NCBI RefSeq assembly: GCF_000721105.1
Contig: NZ_JOEV01000001.1
Coordinates: 124,001 to 188,000, forward strand
Reading direction: 5' to 3'
Source of the DNA: Streptomyces cellulosae
Lineage (GTDB): Bacteria; Actinomycetota; Actinomycetes; Streptomycetales; Streptomycetaceae
Length of the DNA: 64,000 bases
Notes under the pieces: generated by a model
Told to the model about the DNA's origin: nothing
The model's input: the letters and a program-made list of their open reading frames with translations, nothing else
Database searches by the model: none
Position numbers and translations under genes: made by a program
Shown: positions 8,760 through 18,773 of the stretch, one piece after another
How positions within the stretch are numbered: position 1 is the first letter of the stretch
How the letters are laid out: the number at the start of each line of letters is the position of its first letter

Positions 8760-11198
8760 ATGGCACAGGGCACGGTCCAGGTGACGCACACCGGTACATC
8801 GAGGTGGCGCCGCCGCACGGGTGAGTACGCGTCGCTCGCCGCCGCCCTGGAGGCCGCGGCCGACGGCGACGTCCTCACCGTCGCCCCCGGCACCTACCGG
8901 GAGAACCTCGTCGTCCAGCGGGCGGTGACCCTGCGCGGCCCGGAGGGCTCCCCCGGCTCCGTACGGATCGCGCCCCTGGACGGGGTGCCGCTGACCGTGC
9001 GTGCCTCGGCCGTGGTCCAGGACCTGCATGTGGAGGGCCAGGACGTGGCGGCGCCCGCCCTGCTCGTCGAGGAGGGCACCCCGGAACTCGCGGACCTGCG
9101 GATCGTCACCCGCTCCGCGGCCGGTATCGAGGTGCGTGGCGGTGCCCGGCCGACCGTGCGGCGCTGCACCGTCGACAACCCGGCAGGCATCGGCATCGCG
9201 GTACTCGACGGCGGGGGCGGGGTGTTCGAGGAGTGCGAGGTCGTCGCGGCGGGCCAGGCGGGCGTCGCCGTCCGCGGTGGCGCGCACCCCCGCCTCGAGC
9301 GCTGCCGGGTGCACCACACCTCGGGTGTGGGTCTGTCGGCCACCGGTGAGAACTCCGGGCTGGAGGCGGTGGGTTGCGAGGTCTACGAGGTCCGCGGCAG
9401 CGGCGTCCAGGTCACCGGCCGGGCCACCGCCCACCTCACCGACTGCGATGTGCACCGCACCACCGCCGACGGGGTCACCCTCGACACGGACGCCGTGCTG
9501 ACCTTGGCCGACTGCCGGATCCACGACATCCCGGAGAACGCGGTCGATCTGCGCTCCCGCTCGGTGCTGACGCTGACCCGCACGACGGTCCGTCAGTTCG
9601 GCCGCAACGGCCTGTCTGTGTGGGACCCGGGCACCCGCGTCGACGCCAACCAGTGCGAGATCTTCGACAGCACCGGCGACTACCCGGCGGTCTGGGTCAG
9701 CGACGGCGCGACCGCCGTGCTGGACTCGTGCCGCGTGCACGACGTGCCGGACGCCCTGTTCGTCCTCGACCGCGGCTCCCGCGCCGACGTCGTGGACAGC
9801 GACCTGTCCCAGGTCCGCAACACGGCCGTGTCGGTGAGCGACGGCGCCACCGCCCAGCTCGACGACTGCCGGATCAGGGACGCGGCGACCGGTGCCTGGT
9901 TCCGCGACCACGGCAGCGGCGGCACCCTCAACAACTGCACGGTGGACGGCACGCAGACCGGCGTGATCGTCACCAAGGGCGCCGACCCGACGATGGAGCG
10001 CTGCACGGTCGACTCCCCCGCGGAAGCGGGCTTCTACGTGTCGGCGGGCGGCCGCGGCAGCTTCCTGAACTGCCGGGTGACCGGCAGCGGCGGCTACGGC
10101 TTCCATGTGATAGACGGCTGCCGGACGACGCTGAAGAAGTGCCGCACGGAACGGTGCGCGCGCGGCGGGTACGAGTTCGCGGACGCCGGCCCCGACGCCG
10201 CGTCCGGCGCGGGCCCCGTCGTGGAGGACTGCACCAGCGACGAGAGCGGGAGTCTCAGGCCGCCGACCACCCGGGAGGCCGCGGTCCAGACGACGGCCCA
10301 CTCCCCTGGCCTGCTGGGCTCGATCCCGGGCCAGCGCGCCACCGAACAGGAACCCGTGGTCGCCGCCCCCGCACCGGAGCAGTCGGCGCGGACCTCGAAG
10401 GCCGTGCTCGGTGAACTGGACGCACTGGTGGGCCTGGACAGCGTCAAGCGCGAGGTGCGGGCCCTCACCGACATGATCGAGGTGGGCCGGCGCCGCCGGC
10501 AGGCGGGTCTGAAGGCCGCGTCGGTCAAGCGCCATCTGGTTTTCACGGGCTCCCCCGGCACCGGCAAGACCACGGTCGCCCGTCTCTACGGCGAGATCCT
10601 CGCCTCGCTCGGCGTGCTGGAGAAGGGTCACCTGGTCGAGGTGTCCCGGGTCGACCTGGTCGGCGAGCACATCGGCTCCACCGCGATCCGCACCCAGGAG
10701 GCCTTCGACAAGGCGCGCGGCGGAGTGCTGTTCATCGACGAGGCGTACGCGCTCTCGCCGGAGGACTCCGGCCGTGACTTCGGGAAGGAGGCCATCGACA
10801 CGCTGGTGAAGCTGATGGAGGACCACCGCGAGTCGGTCGTGGTGATCGTCGCCGGTTACACGGCCGAGATGGAGCGGTTCCTGTCGGTCAACCCGGGTGT
10901 CGCCTCCCGCTTCTCACGGACCATCACCTTCAGCGACTACAAGCCCGAGGAACTGCTGCGGATCGTGGAACAGCAGGCCGAGGAGCACGAGTACCGGCTG
11001 ACGCCGGGCGCCTCGGAGGCGCTGCTGAAGTACTTCACGACCCTCCCCAAGGGCCCTGCCTTCGGCAACGGCCGGACCGCCCGCCAGACCTTCGAGGCGA
11101 TGGTCGAGCGGCACGCGAGCCGGGTCGCCCAGTTCACCGACCCGAGCACGGACGACCTCACGCTCCTCTACGCCGAGGACCTGCCCGAGTCCTCCTGA
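8760..11198 (+). CDS. Right-handed beta-helix protein fused to a CbxX-type AAA ATPase
   Basis: An 812-residue two-part protein. Residues about 20-520 are parallel beta-helix repeats of about 23 residues, with recurring G-A-x-P/x-C and DC-x-I/V-H steps. The C-terminal 270 residues are an AAA+ ATPase with Walker [10 protein letters not shown] (about 597), Walker B VLFIDEAY (about 656) and an arginine-finger-like SRFSRTI, close to the CbxX/EccA group. A GAGGTGGGG site precedes the ATG at 8760. Beta-helices usually bind long polymers or proteins, and the ATPase suggests a remodelling role. The partner is not visible here. Its 3' end overlaps the convergent next gene by 31 bp. Confidence 0.85.
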   Translation: MAQGTVQVTHTGTSRWRRRTGEYASLAAALEAAADGDVLTVAPGTYRENLVVQRAVTLRGPEGSPGSVRIAPLDGVPLTVRASAVVQDLHVEGQDVAAPALLVEEGTPELADLRIVTRSAAGIEVRGGARPTVRRCTVDNPAGIGIAVLDGGGGVFEECEVVAAGQAGVAVRGGAHPRLERCRVHHTSGVGLSATGENSGLEAVGCEVYEVRGSGVQVTGRATAHLTDCDVHRTTADGVTLDTDAVLTLADCRIHDIPENAVDLRSRSVLTLTRTTVRQFGRNGLSVWDPGTRVDANQCEIFDSTGDYPAVWVSDGATAVLDSCRVHDVPDALFVLDRGSRADVVDSDLSQVRNTAVSVSDGATAQLDDCRIRDAATGAWFRDHGSGGTLNNCTVDGTQTGVIVTKGADPTMERCTVDSPAEAGFYVSAGGRGSFLNCRVTGSGGYGFHVIDGCRTTLKKCRTERCARGGYEFADAGPDAASGAGPVVEDCTSDESGSLRPPTTREAAVQTTAHSPGLLGSIPGQRATEQEPVVAAPAPEQSARTSKAVLGELDALVGLDSVKREVRALTDMIEVGRRRRQAGLKAASVKRHLVFTGSPGTGKTTVARLYGEILASLGVLEKGHLVEVSRVDLVGEHIGSTAIRTQEAFDKARGGVLFIDEAYALSPEDSGRDFGKEAIDTLVKLMEDHRESVVVIVAGYTAEMERFLSVNPGVASRFSRTITFSDYKPEELLRIVEQQAEEHEYRLTPGASEALLKYFTTLPKGPAFGNGRTARQTFEAMVERHASRVAQFTDPSTDDLTLLYAEDLPESS

Positions 11199-13522
11199 GG
11201 CCGCTGCTGCACCGGCACCCCCGGCCGCAGCCGGCCCAGCAGACGTTCCCGTTCCTCTGCGAACGCGGGGTCGGCCTGGTAGTCGGAGTGGCCCAGGATC
11301 GGCGCGGGCAGCGGGTGCCGGGCGGTGCGGCCGTAGGCGAGCGGGTCCTTGAGGGCCTCGCGGTCGACTTCGGGGCCGCAGTCGCCGGGCAGGCGGACCG
11401 GGCCACCGATGGGGTCGGTGGGCCGGTACAGGTTGCGCCAGCAGTCCACGTCGTGATGCAGGGCACTGAGCGCCGCCGGGCCGAAGTGGGCCGGGAACCA
11501 TCGGCCGTACAGACGCTCCAGAGGGGAGCCGTAGGTCAGCAGGGCGACGCGTTTCCGGGCGGCCGGGGTCAGCTGCCAGGCGGCCGCGGCGGCCAGCACG
11601 CTGCCCTGTGAGTGGCCGGAGATGACGAGCCGGCCGCCGGTGGCCCGGGTCCAGGTCGCCATCCGCCAGGTCAGGTCCGGGACCGCGCGCTCGGCGTAGC
11701 AGGGCGGGGCGAAGGGGTGGGCGGCGCGCGGCCAGAACGTGCCGACGTCCCACAGGATGCCGATGGTGCGGCGGGCGGAGGGGTCCTTGTAGGCACGCCG
11801 GCCCCAGGTGACGAACAGTATGAAGCCGAGACCGATCAGCCAGGAGCCGAGCGCCTGAGCGGTCTCGGCGGCGCTCTCGACGACGGCGTACGTGTGCCGG
11901 GCGGCCTCTCCGGGAGTCCTGCCGGTGGTCATCGCGCCGACCAGGGCCGCCGCGCCCAGCAGGAGCGTCGCGGCGGAGGTGACCGCGACGAGCAGCGGAG
12001 CGCGGTCGGTGAGGGTCGCCATCGCCCGGATGCGGGCGATACGACGGGTGCGGGTCGCGTCCTGCGGCTCGTCCGGGTAGTCGCGCTCCACGGCGGCCAG
12101 TTCGAGCCGGCGCAGCAGCCAGGCTCGCCGGGCCAGCCATCCGCACAGCACCAGCAGGAGGATGATCAGCGGCGGGATCACGGACGCCTGCCAGGTCAGC
12201 AGGACCGGCGGGCCGATGATGCTGCTGCCGGTGCCGTCCAGCCAGTCGGCGACCCGCTGCGAGACACCGCCGGACATCACCCCGCCGAGCGCGCAGGCCA
12301 GCATCGCCACGGCCGGCCCGCCGAGCCCGCGCATCGCGGCCCGCCTGTCGGGATGCGCCCGGTGCAGTACGCGGGCGACGACGCCGAGAGCGATGACGAG
12401 AGCGCCCTGGGCCAGGGCGATGCCCGCGAAGGTGGTGCCGCCGCCGACCAGCCGCCCGGACGACTGCCACCCGGGGCGCTCCCACCCGGCGTACACCGCG
12501 GCGAGCACCAGCAGGGCGAGGGCGGTGAGCGGCAGCCGTCGTACGAGATGCCGGTCGAGCTCCCGGTCCAGGCGGTGCTCGCTGCGGCCCCGGCGACAGA
12601 CCACCCACACCACACCCACCGCGGCCGCCGCCAGTGCCGCCTCCAGGAGGCGGCCCAGGACGTCGAGCAGGACGGGGCCGCCTGGCCGGTGGTCGAAGCG
12701 GGCGGCCGAGGTGCCCACCGCCGCGGCGACCGTCAGCAGCCCGGCGGCGGTGTGTGCGGCGCGCAGCCGGGCCACCAGGCGGCGCCCGTACCAGAAGCCG
12801 GGCCGGCCCAGCGCGGTGCGGCCGGTCTCCTCCTCGGGCTCCGCGGTGCGGGACATCGGCTCCTGGGACTCGTACGCGCTCCAGGTGCGGTGGGACAGGT
12901 ACCACAGCAGCGTGGTGAGGGCGGCCGGGACCAGGGCCGCGACGACGAGGCGGCGGCCGGGGCGGCTCCACCAGCCGCCCTCCGAGACGTCGGGCGACAG
13001 GAAGCCCAGCCAGGAGTGTCGCTCGGCGCACGCGCGGGTGCCCGCGCACTGCCAGGCCGCCAGCTCCAGCGCCACCTCACAGGCGGCGGCGACCAGCAGC
13101 ACGGTCAGGGTGAGTCCGGCGAGCCGCACCAGCAGTCCGTACAGCCGCACCGTCCGTCGGCGGCCCCGGGCCGTGGGCCGCATCCAGTGCGCGAGGTTGA
13201 CGACCATGAACGGCAGCAGCAACAGCCACAGAGCCCGGGTGCCGTTGCCGGAGGTCAGATTGCACCAGACGTACGCCTCCGGCACGGGGCGCCCGCGGTG
13301 TTCGGCCGGCCGTAACTCGGCGTCGGCGTCGGCGGCGCGCCGGAAGACGGCCGCGATGTCGTCGCCGGTGATCCGCACCGTGCGCGGATCGTCCAGCATC
13401 TGCTCCGGTGTGGTGCCGCCCACTCCGTGGACCAGGAGTTCCAGGGCGGCTCCGGCTTCCTCGGACCCGGGGCCGCGGCCGCGGGCTCCCCCGGTCGAGA
13501 CATGTTCCTGCGCACGTTCCAC
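11168..13522 (-). CDS. Polytopic membrane protein with C-terminal alpha/beta-hydrolase domain
   Basis: A 784-residue protein. The N-terminus has a short hydrolase-like segment ([17 protein letters not shown]), then at least eight hydrophobic helices in two blocks, and a C-terminal region with the nucleophile elbow [12 protein letters not shown] of lipases and esterases. The serine of GHSQG would be the nucleophile. A likely GTG start is 13522, preceded by a GGGGGAA site; a GTG at 13531 is also possible. It resembles Streptomyces integral membrane lipase-like proteins of unknown substrate. Confidence 0.7.
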   Translation of the reverse strand: MERAQEHVSTGGARGRGPGSEEAGAALELLVHGVGGTTPEQMLDDPRTVRITGDDIAAVFRRAADADAELRPAEHRGRPVPEAYVWCNLTSGNGTRALWLLLLPFMVVNLAHWMRPTARGRRRTVRLYGLLVRLAGLTLTVLLVAAACEVALELAAWQCAGTRACAERHSWLGFLSPDVSEGGWWSRPGRRLVVAALVPAALTTLLWYLSHRTWSAYESQEPMSRTAEPEEETGRTALGRPGFWYGRRLVARLRAAHTAAGLLTVAAAVGTSAARFDHRPGGPVLLDVLGRLLEAALAAAAVGVVWVVCRRGRSEHRLDRELDRHLVRRLPLTALALLVLAAVYAGWERPGWQSSGRLVGGGTTFAGIALAQGALVIALGVVARVLHRAHPDRRAAMRGLGGPAVAMLACALGGVMSGGVSQRVADWLDGTGSSIIGPPVLLTWQASVIPPLIILLLVLCGWLARRAWLLRRLELAAVERDYPDEPQDATRTRRIARIRAMATLTDRAPLLVAVTSAATLLLGAAALVGAMTTGRTPGEAARHTYAVVESAAETAQALGSWLIGLGFILFVTWGRRAYKDPSARRTIGILWDVGTFWPRAAHPFAPPCYAERAVPDLTWRMATWTRATGGRLVISGHSQGSVLAAAAAWQLTPAARKRVALLTYGSPLERLYGRWFPAHFGPAALSALHHDVDCWRNLYRPTDPIGGPVRLPGDCGPEVDREALKDPLAYGRTARHPLPAPILGHSDYQADPAFAEERERLLGRLRPGVPVQQRPQEDSGRSSA

Positions 13523-13847
13523 TGTTCGCACTTCCCCCGTGACGCGCCGTCGGCATCTGTCCGTGCGGGCACAAGGATCGCCGCTGAGCGCGCCGATTAC
13601 ACCTCTCGTCACCGAATCTTCCCCGATCCGTGTGACAGCCGGGAGCCCGGACGTCGCGTGGACGACATGGGCGCACCCCGGCGGTCAGTGGCGCGTCGCG
13701 GCACGGTGCATGCGAGGATGAGACGTCCGCACACCAGGGACGGGCAAAACGGCCTGGTCGATGAGGGCCCCGACGCGAGCGAGTCGAGAGTCGGGGACGG
13801 TGCGCGAGACGTGTCGGACGGCTTGAGGTGAAAGGACCGGAGCGTAC
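13523..13847. promoter_or_regulatory. Divergent intergenic region with a hairpin
   Basis: About 325 bp between the membrane hydrolase gene and the DeoR gene. A 7-bp stem (CCCCGAC at 13768-13774 with GTCGGGG at 13790-13796) lies about 50 bp before the DeoR start and could be an operator or leader hairpin. No other gene is supported. Confidence 0.3.
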
Positions 13848-14678
13848 GTGAGCGAGAATCAGAACCTCCTCGCGGAGCAGCGGCGCGCCCTGATCCTGGA
13901 CGAGGTCCGGCGGCGCGGCGGGGTCCGTGTCAACGAGCTGACCCGCAAGCTCGGCGTGTCGGACATGACGGTGCGGCGCGATCTGGACGCGCTGGCCCGG
14001 CAGGGCGTCCTGGAGAAGGTGCACGGCGGCGCGGTTCCGGTGGTCGAGGCGAGCACGCACGAGCCGGGGTTCGAGGCGAAGTCGGGGCTGGAGCTGTCCG
14101 CCAAGGAGGACATCGCGCGGTCCGCGGCCGAGCTGGTCGCGCCGGGCACCGCGATCGCGCTGTCGGGCGGTACGACGACCTTCGCGCTCGCACACCGGCT
14201 GGTGGACGTGCCGGATCTGACCGTGGTCACCAACTCGGTGCGGGTGGCCGACGTCTTCCACGCGGCGCAGCGCACCTCGGGCCCCCGGCAGGGCGCGGCC
14301 ACAGTGGTGCTGACCGGCGGGGTGCGCACCCCCTCCGACTCGCTGGTGGGGCCGGTGGCCGACCAGGCGATCGCGGCGCTCCACTTCGACGTGCTGTTCC
14401 TCGGGGTGCACGGGATATCGGTCGAGGCCGGGCTGTCCACGCCGAACCTCGCGGAGGCGGAGACCAACCGGCGTCTGGTGCAGTCGGCGCGTCGGGTCGT
14501 GGTGGTCGCCGACCACACCAAGTGGGGCACCGTGGGCCTGAGTTCGTTCGCGGCGCTGGAGCAGATCGACACGCTCGTGACGGACTCCGGGCTGTCGGGC
14601 GAGGCGCGCGCGCAGGTGTCGGAGCATCTGCGACGGCTGGTGGTGGCGGGCGAGCCCGCCGAGGACACCGCCCTCTGA
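13848..14678 (+). CDS. DeoR/GlpR-family transcriptional regulator
   Basis: A 276-residue repressor. The N-terminal DeoR helix-turn-helix is clear (RRGGVRVNELTRKLGVSD, then TVRRDLDAL), followed by a DeoRC sensor domain with LSGGTTT and the sugar-phosphate loop ALHFDVLFLGVHG. Members respond to phosphorylated sugars or nucleosides. No sugar operon is directly beside it; the nearest is the mannan locus 0.6 kb downstream, which has its own LacI. The target is therefore unassigned. GTG start at 13848. Confidence 0.85.
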   Translation: MSENQNLLAEQRRALILDEVRRRGGVRVNELTRKLGVSDMTVRRDLDALARQGVLEKVHGGAVPVVEASTHEPGFEAKSGLELSAKEDIARSAAELVAPGTAIALSGGTTTFALAHRLVDVPDLTVVTNSVRVADVFHAAQRTSGPRQGAATVVLTGGVRTPSDSLVGPVADQAIAALHFDVLFLGVHGISVEAGLSTPNLAEAETNRRLVQSARRVVVVADHTKWGTVGLSSFAALEQIDTLVTDSGLSGEARAQVSEHLRRLVVAGEPAEDTAL

Positions 14679-15297
14679 CGAACTGTCAGTCATGGGGTCC
14701 GCGCCCATGCCCGTCAGTCTCGACCTGAGACTGGCGCGCGGGCCTGGAGCGCCGCGCCGTGCGGGACGCCGCCGTCTCCCCGGACGGCGGTCGGCGACCG
14801 GCCAGGACCTGTTGCGCCAGCCCGTCGTCCGCCCTGGGGCGGGTCCTGCGGCGTCCGTGCGTGCTCTCGCAGGCCGGGGCACGCCCTCGTCCAGCAAGTA
14901 CTCCGGCTTCGCGCATCGTACGGCGGTGGGGCACCGCCCCCGCGGATGAGCCGGGCGTGGGGAAGCGTGCCGGACGGCGTCGGGCAGGCGGGGCCTCCGC
15001 GCCAGGCCCACGGAGGCTGTCGAAGTCCAGCGGCGCACGATCCGCGACCGGCCCTCCTTGCCTGCCCGGGCGCACACCCGCAGCCCGTCGGCCGTCAGCT
15101 CGGCGGGGGCCTGGGTGCCACACGCCGTCCGGGCACCCCCCGTGGGAATCGCGGTGTGCGGACGGGTGCCGTGGGTCATGACGGGGCACAGTCCGGCAGG
15201 CAGACGCAGCGGGCTGCTCGGAGTGCGCAACGGCGACGGCTCAGGCACGGCGAAGGCGCGGGGTGCGGATCCGGCACAGGCGGAGTGGCAACTCCGG
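14679..15297. other. 620-bp stretch without a convincing gene
   Basis: Between the DeoR gene and the GH125 stop. Open frames exist on both strands, but none has a recognisable domain. The minus frame 14686-15189 is Arg/Pro-rich, as expected for a shadow frame in high-GC DNA. An inverted repeat AGTCTC-GACCT-GAGACT at about 14716-14732 follows the DeoR gene and may belong to its terminator or to an operator. The stretch could be a decayed gene. Confidence 0.35.
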
Positions 15298-16674
15298 TCA
15301 AGCGTGTCCGCTGCCCGCTCCCGGCGGAGCGGGCAGCGCCCGCGGGTGCACGGGAAACAGATGCCGTACGCCTCCCGCGCACAGTTCGAGAGCGAGTTCG
15401 CAGAACATGGCGTTGGCCCAGCCGAACCAGTCCCGGGTGAACCGGCCGGGGTCGTCGACATGGAAGCTCTCGTGCATCAGGCCGGTGCCGGCGGTCGTGG
15501 CCGCCAGTGTTTCCAGGGCCCGCACTGCGGCGTTCTCGTCGCCGGTCAGCCCGGCGGCGGCGATCGCCAGCGGCCAGACGTGGCCGTCCGGGGTGTGCGT
15601 ACTGCCGACACCGGACGCGTGACCACCGCTGAAGTGGGAAGGGTTCGCCTCGGACAGCACGAGGCGCCGGGTGGCCAGATAGAGCGGGTCCTGAGGTGCG
15701 CACCAACCGCTCAGGGGAAGGCTGAGCAGGCTGGGGAGGTTGGCGTCGTCGCCGAGGAGTACCGCTCCGAGGCCGTCCACCTCGTAGGCCAGGACGGATG
15801 CGCCGTCGGCCTCGACCACCGCGTGCGTGAGGATCCCCGCGTCGATCTCGTCGGCCAAGTTCCTGGACTCCCGGGCGAGTTCGTCGTCGTCGAGGACCGA
15901 CGTGGCCAGTTCGGCCAGCCCGTGCAGGCTGGCCGACGCCAGCGCGTTGGCCGGTACCAGGTACCCGTGTTCGCACCGATCGTCGCTCGGCCGGAAACCC
16001 GACCACGTCATGCCGGTCCGTCCGACCTCGGCTCCGCGGCCGTCCTGGGGAAGGCTGTCACCGGCGAAGGGGCCGGACGGCCGGATGAACCGGTAGGGCG
16101 ATCGCTCATGGGACTGCTCCGCCCGCCAGATCCGCACGATCGTCCAGGCAGCGCGGCGAAAGGCGTCGTCGAGGTGGTCCTCGCGACCGGTCGCCCGCCG
16201 GATGGCGTACGCCAACTGCAGCGGTGCGCACAGGGAGTCGAGTTCGTACTTGCGCTCCCACACCCAGTCCCCCGGCGTGGGCAGGTCACCGGGCTCGCCG
16301 TGCGCGCCCGTGGGGCCGTCGTTGAAGGCGTTGGCGTAGGGATCCAGCAGGACGCAGCGGATCTGACGGCGCGATACGCCGGCCAGAGCGTCGCCGACCT
16401 CCGGATCCGTGGCCACGGCGAGGTAGGGGCGGACCTGGGCCGTGCTGTCACGCAGCCACATCGCCGGGATGTCTCCGGTCTCGACGAAGACTTCCGGGAG
16501 TTCCGACGGGCCGTCGCTCCAACCCATCGACGTGGTCCAGGTGTTGGTCAGACAGCTCTCGACGATGTCCGCTGCCGGACTGTCCCGCAGTTCGCCGGCC
16601 AGTCGTCGTCCGAGCGTCGTCAGTGACTCCGGAGCCGCCCACCGTGTTCCTGATGATCCGGGAAACGTTACCAT
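15298..16674 (-). CDS. GH125 exo-alpha-1,6-mannosidase
   Basis: A 458-residue glycoside hydrolase family 125 enzyme, recognised by GDIPAMWLRDSTAQVRPYL near residue 72 and MTWSGFRPSDD. GH125 enzymes remove terminal alpha-1,6-linked mannose. There is no signal peptide, so it probably acts in the cytoplasm on imported manno-oligosaccharides. It is transcribed divergently from the ABC permeases. A LacI-type operator (16660-16672) touches its own start codon, so binding would block initiation directly. ATG at 16674 was chosen because the family homology starts there. Confidence 0.9.
   Translation of the reverse strand: MVTFPGSSGTRWAAPESLTTLGRRLAGELRDSPAADIVESCLTNTWTTSMGWSDGPSELPEVFVETGDIPAMWLRDSTAQVRPYLAVATDPEVGDALAGVSRRQIRCVLLDPYANAFNDGPTGAHGEPGDLPTPGDWVWERKYELDSLCAPLQLAYAIRRATGREDHLDDAFRRAAWTIVRIWRAEQSHERSPYRFIRPSGPFAGDSLPQDGRGAEVGRTGMTWSGFRPSDDRCEHGYLVPANALASASLHGLAELATSVLDDDELARESRNLADEIDAGILTHAVVEADGASVLAYEVDGLGAVLLGDDANLPSLLSLPLSGWCAPQDPLYLATRRLVLSEANPSHFSGGHASGVGSTHTPDGHVWPLAIAAAGLTGDENAAVRALETLAATTAGTGLMHESFHVDDPGRFTRDWFGWANAMFCELALELCAGGVRHLFPVHPRALPAPPGAGSGHA
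16660..16672. promoter_or_regulatory. LacI-type operator at the GH125 start codon
   Basis: GGGAAACGTTACC, overlapping the start of GH125. It matches four other sites in the locus (TGGAAACGTNNCC pattern), all near genes of the mannan cluster. It is the probable binding site of the LacI protein encoded at 20195-21232. Confidence 0.7.
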
Positions 16675-16725
16675 CGCGCCTCTTGACTCCCTCTGGGGCC
16701 TGCGCCACGGTGTGCTCACCGCGAA

Positions 16726-16738
16726 TGGAAACGTTACC
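16726..16738. promoter_or_regulatory. LacI-type operator before the ABC permease operon
   Basis: TGGAAACGTTACC, 54 bp from the GH125-proximal copy and about 95 bp before the permease start. The pair spans the divergent promoter region, so one repressor could control both directions. Confidence 0.7.
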
Positions 16739-16832
16739 TTGAGGGAGCTGGAGACCACCAGAGGGCCGGGGCCGCCCCCGGTTCCGGGTCCTGGCCAACT
16801 CCTCGTAGGGGAAGAGGAGAAGGTGAACGCGT

Positions 16833-17819
16833 GTGACAGCAACTCCGGACCAGCAGACGCACCGCCCCCCGCACCCACAGCCGCATCCGCCACCACGCCG
16901 ACCGTGGCGCGGGCGAGGGAAGCTCACCTCCGACACCCGGGCCGCGTACCTGTTCATGGCCCCGGCTCTCGTCGGCTTCACGGCCTTCGTCGTCTACCCG
17001 CTGATCCGGTCGGCCTACTTCGCGCTGACCCGCTACAACGGGCTCACCGCACCGACCTTCGTCGGCCTCGACAACTTCCGCCGGATGTTCACCACCGACC
17101 CGTCGTTCTGGCCGTCGGTGCGTGCCACCTTGCTGCTGGTCGTCCTGTACGTGCCGCTGTCGCTGGTCATCGGCCTGGCGTTGGCGGTGTTCTGCAACCG
17201 GCACATGCGGGGTGTGCGCATGGTGCGCACCCTCATCTACCTCCCGGTGGTGCTGCCCGTGGTCGCCACCATCACGCTGTGGAAGTTCGTCTTCAACCCG
17301 CAGGTCGGCCTGGCCAACCAGGTGCTGTCGTGGCTGCACCTCCCGACCAGCGAGTGGCTGTCCGGATCGGGCTCGGCGATACCGTCGATCGTGATCGTCA
17401 TGCTGTGGAGCGTCGGCTCCACGATGATCATCTTTCTCGCCGCGCTCCAGGCGGTGCCCACCGAGCTCTACGACGCGGCCCGCATCGACGGCGCCGGCCC
17501 CCGGACGGTGTTCTTCCGGATCACCCTCCCCCTGATCAGCCCGATCATGGTGCTGCAGGTCGTGCTGCAACTGGTGACCGCCCTCCAGACCTTCAACCAG
17601 CCGAAGATCCTTTCGCCGGACAACCAGGGCGGACCGGGATTCAGCACCAGGGTCCTGATGCTGTCGATCTACAACCACGGCTTCCCCACGCTCGGCCGGG
17701 TCGCCGAGTTCGGCTACGCCTCCGCCCAGGTCTGGGTGCTCTTCCTCGTCATCGTCGTCGTGATCGCCGCCACCGCTCGCTTCTCGTCGATTTGGACCTA
17801 CAGTGACCACGCATCCTGA
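16833..17819 (+). CDS. Sugar ABC transporter permease (MalF/LacF type)
   Basis: A 328-residue inner-membrane permease with a basic, His/Pro-rich N-tail, six hydrophobic helices and the EAA loop LYDAARIDGAGPRTVFFRITLP that docks to the ATPase. It is the first gene of a three-gene transporter operon. No ATP-binding gene is present, as usual for Streptomyces systems that share the MsiK ATPase. The context predicts manno-oligosaccharide uptake. The next gene starts 17 bp before this one ends, indicating translational coupling. GTG start. Confidence 0.9.
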   Translation: MTATPDQQTHRPPHPQPHPPPRRPWRGRGKLTSDTRAAYLFMAPALVGFTAFVVYPLIRSAYFALTRYNGLTAPTFVGLDNFRRMFTTDPSFWPSVRATLLLVVLYVPLSLVIGLALAVFCNRHMRGVRMVRTLIYLPVVLPVVATITLWKFVFNPQVGLANQVLSWLHLPTSEWLSGSGSAIPSIVIVMLWSVGSTMIIFLAALQAVPTELYDAARIDGAGPRTVFFRITLPLISPIMVLQVVLQLVTALQTFNQPKILSPDNQGGPGFSTRVLMLSIYNHGFPTLGRVAEFGYASAQVWVLFLVIVVVIAATARFSSIWTYSDHAS

Positions 17820-18729
17820 CGTCACGACGGCTGCGGAACCGGCGCCGTCCCCGCAGCCGACACCCGCCGCCACCGTCCCCAGGCCGCCCCGCAGGACCGT
17901 GCGGACCGCGTCCTGGTACGCCGTCGCACTGCTGATCTCCTCGGTGATGGTCCTGCCCATCCTGTGGATGATCGGCATCGCCCTGAAGGGTCACTCGGCG
18001 GTCTTCCAGATCCCGCCCCGACTGCTGCCGGACGAGTTCCACTTCGAGAACTTCATCGACGGGCCGAAGGCGATCCACTTCCCCCGCCTGCTGCTGAACT
18101 CCCTCGTCATCACCGGTCTGTCGGTGATGGGCGGCGTCATGACCTCGATGATGGCCGGCTACGCCCTGTCCCGGCTCCGCTTCCCCGGCCGGAAGGTGTG
18201 GTTCTACGCCTTCGTCGGCAGCATGATGCTGCCCCCGGTGGTCGGCATCATCCCGCTGTTCCAGCTCTTCAAGGACATCGGCTGGTACGACACGTGGCTG
18301 CCGTTGATCGTGCCGGCCTGGCTGGGCGGCAACCCGCTGTTCATCTACCTCGCCCGCCAGTACTTCCTGTCGGTGCCCTACTCCATCGACGAGGCCGCCA
18401 AGATGGACGGCGCCGGACACGTCCGGATCTTCTTCAGCGTCATGCTCCCGATCACAAGGCCGGCCTGGATCACCATGGCCATCCTGGCCTTCCAGTTCTC
18501 GTGGAACGACTACCTCAATCCGCTCATCTACCTGTACTCGTCCGAGAAGTGGCCGCTGAGCGTCGGCATGGCCTCCTTCGTCACCGGGTTCGCCGGCCAG
18601 ACACCCGACTGGAACCTCTACATGGCCGCGAACCTGCTCTACATGCTCCCCCCACTGGCCGTGTTCTTCGTGGCCCAGCGCTACTTCATCCAGGGCCTGA
18701 GCGCATTGGGCACCGTCAACCAGCGCTGA
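17803..18729 (+). CDS. Sugar ABC transporter permease (MalG type)
   Basis: A 308-residue partner permease with six hydrophobic segments and the EAA motif IDEAAKMDGAGHVRIFFSVMLP. A Pro/Thr-rich cytoplasmic N-tail precedes the first helix. It overlaps the MalF-type gene upstream by 17 bp and precedes the binding protein by 44 bp. Together they form the membrane channel of the predicted manno-oligosaccharide importer. GTG start at 17803. Confidence 0.9.
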   Translation: MTTHPDVTTAAEPAPSPQPTPAATVPRPPRRTVRTASWYAVALLISSVMVLPILWMIGIALKGHSAVFQIPPRLLPDEFHFENFIDGPKAIHFPRLLLNSLVITGLSVMGGVMTSMMAGYALSRLRFPGRKVWFYAFVGSMMLPPVVGIIPLFQLFKDIGWYDTWLPLIVPAWLGGNPLFIYLARQYFLSVPYSIDEAAKMDGAGHVRIFFSVMLPITRPAWITMAILAFQFSWNDYLNPLIYLYSSEKWPLSVGMASFVTGFAGQTPDWNLYMAANLLYMLPPLAVFFVAQRYFIQGLSALGTVNQR

Positions 18730-18773
18730 CCGCTCCGCGGCCGGCCGACCCGATCACGTACCAGGAGTCCACG

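Noticed and set aside
8172..10826. 884-codon minus-strand open frame
   Set aside because: It is antisense to the beta-helix/AAA gene and reads as a low-information Val/Gly/Arg/His-rich shadow typical of high-GC DNA.
14686..15189. 167-codon minus-strand frame after the DeoR gene
   Set aside because: Composition is Arg/Pro/Gly-rich, no start context, no domain; kept only as an unexplained gap.
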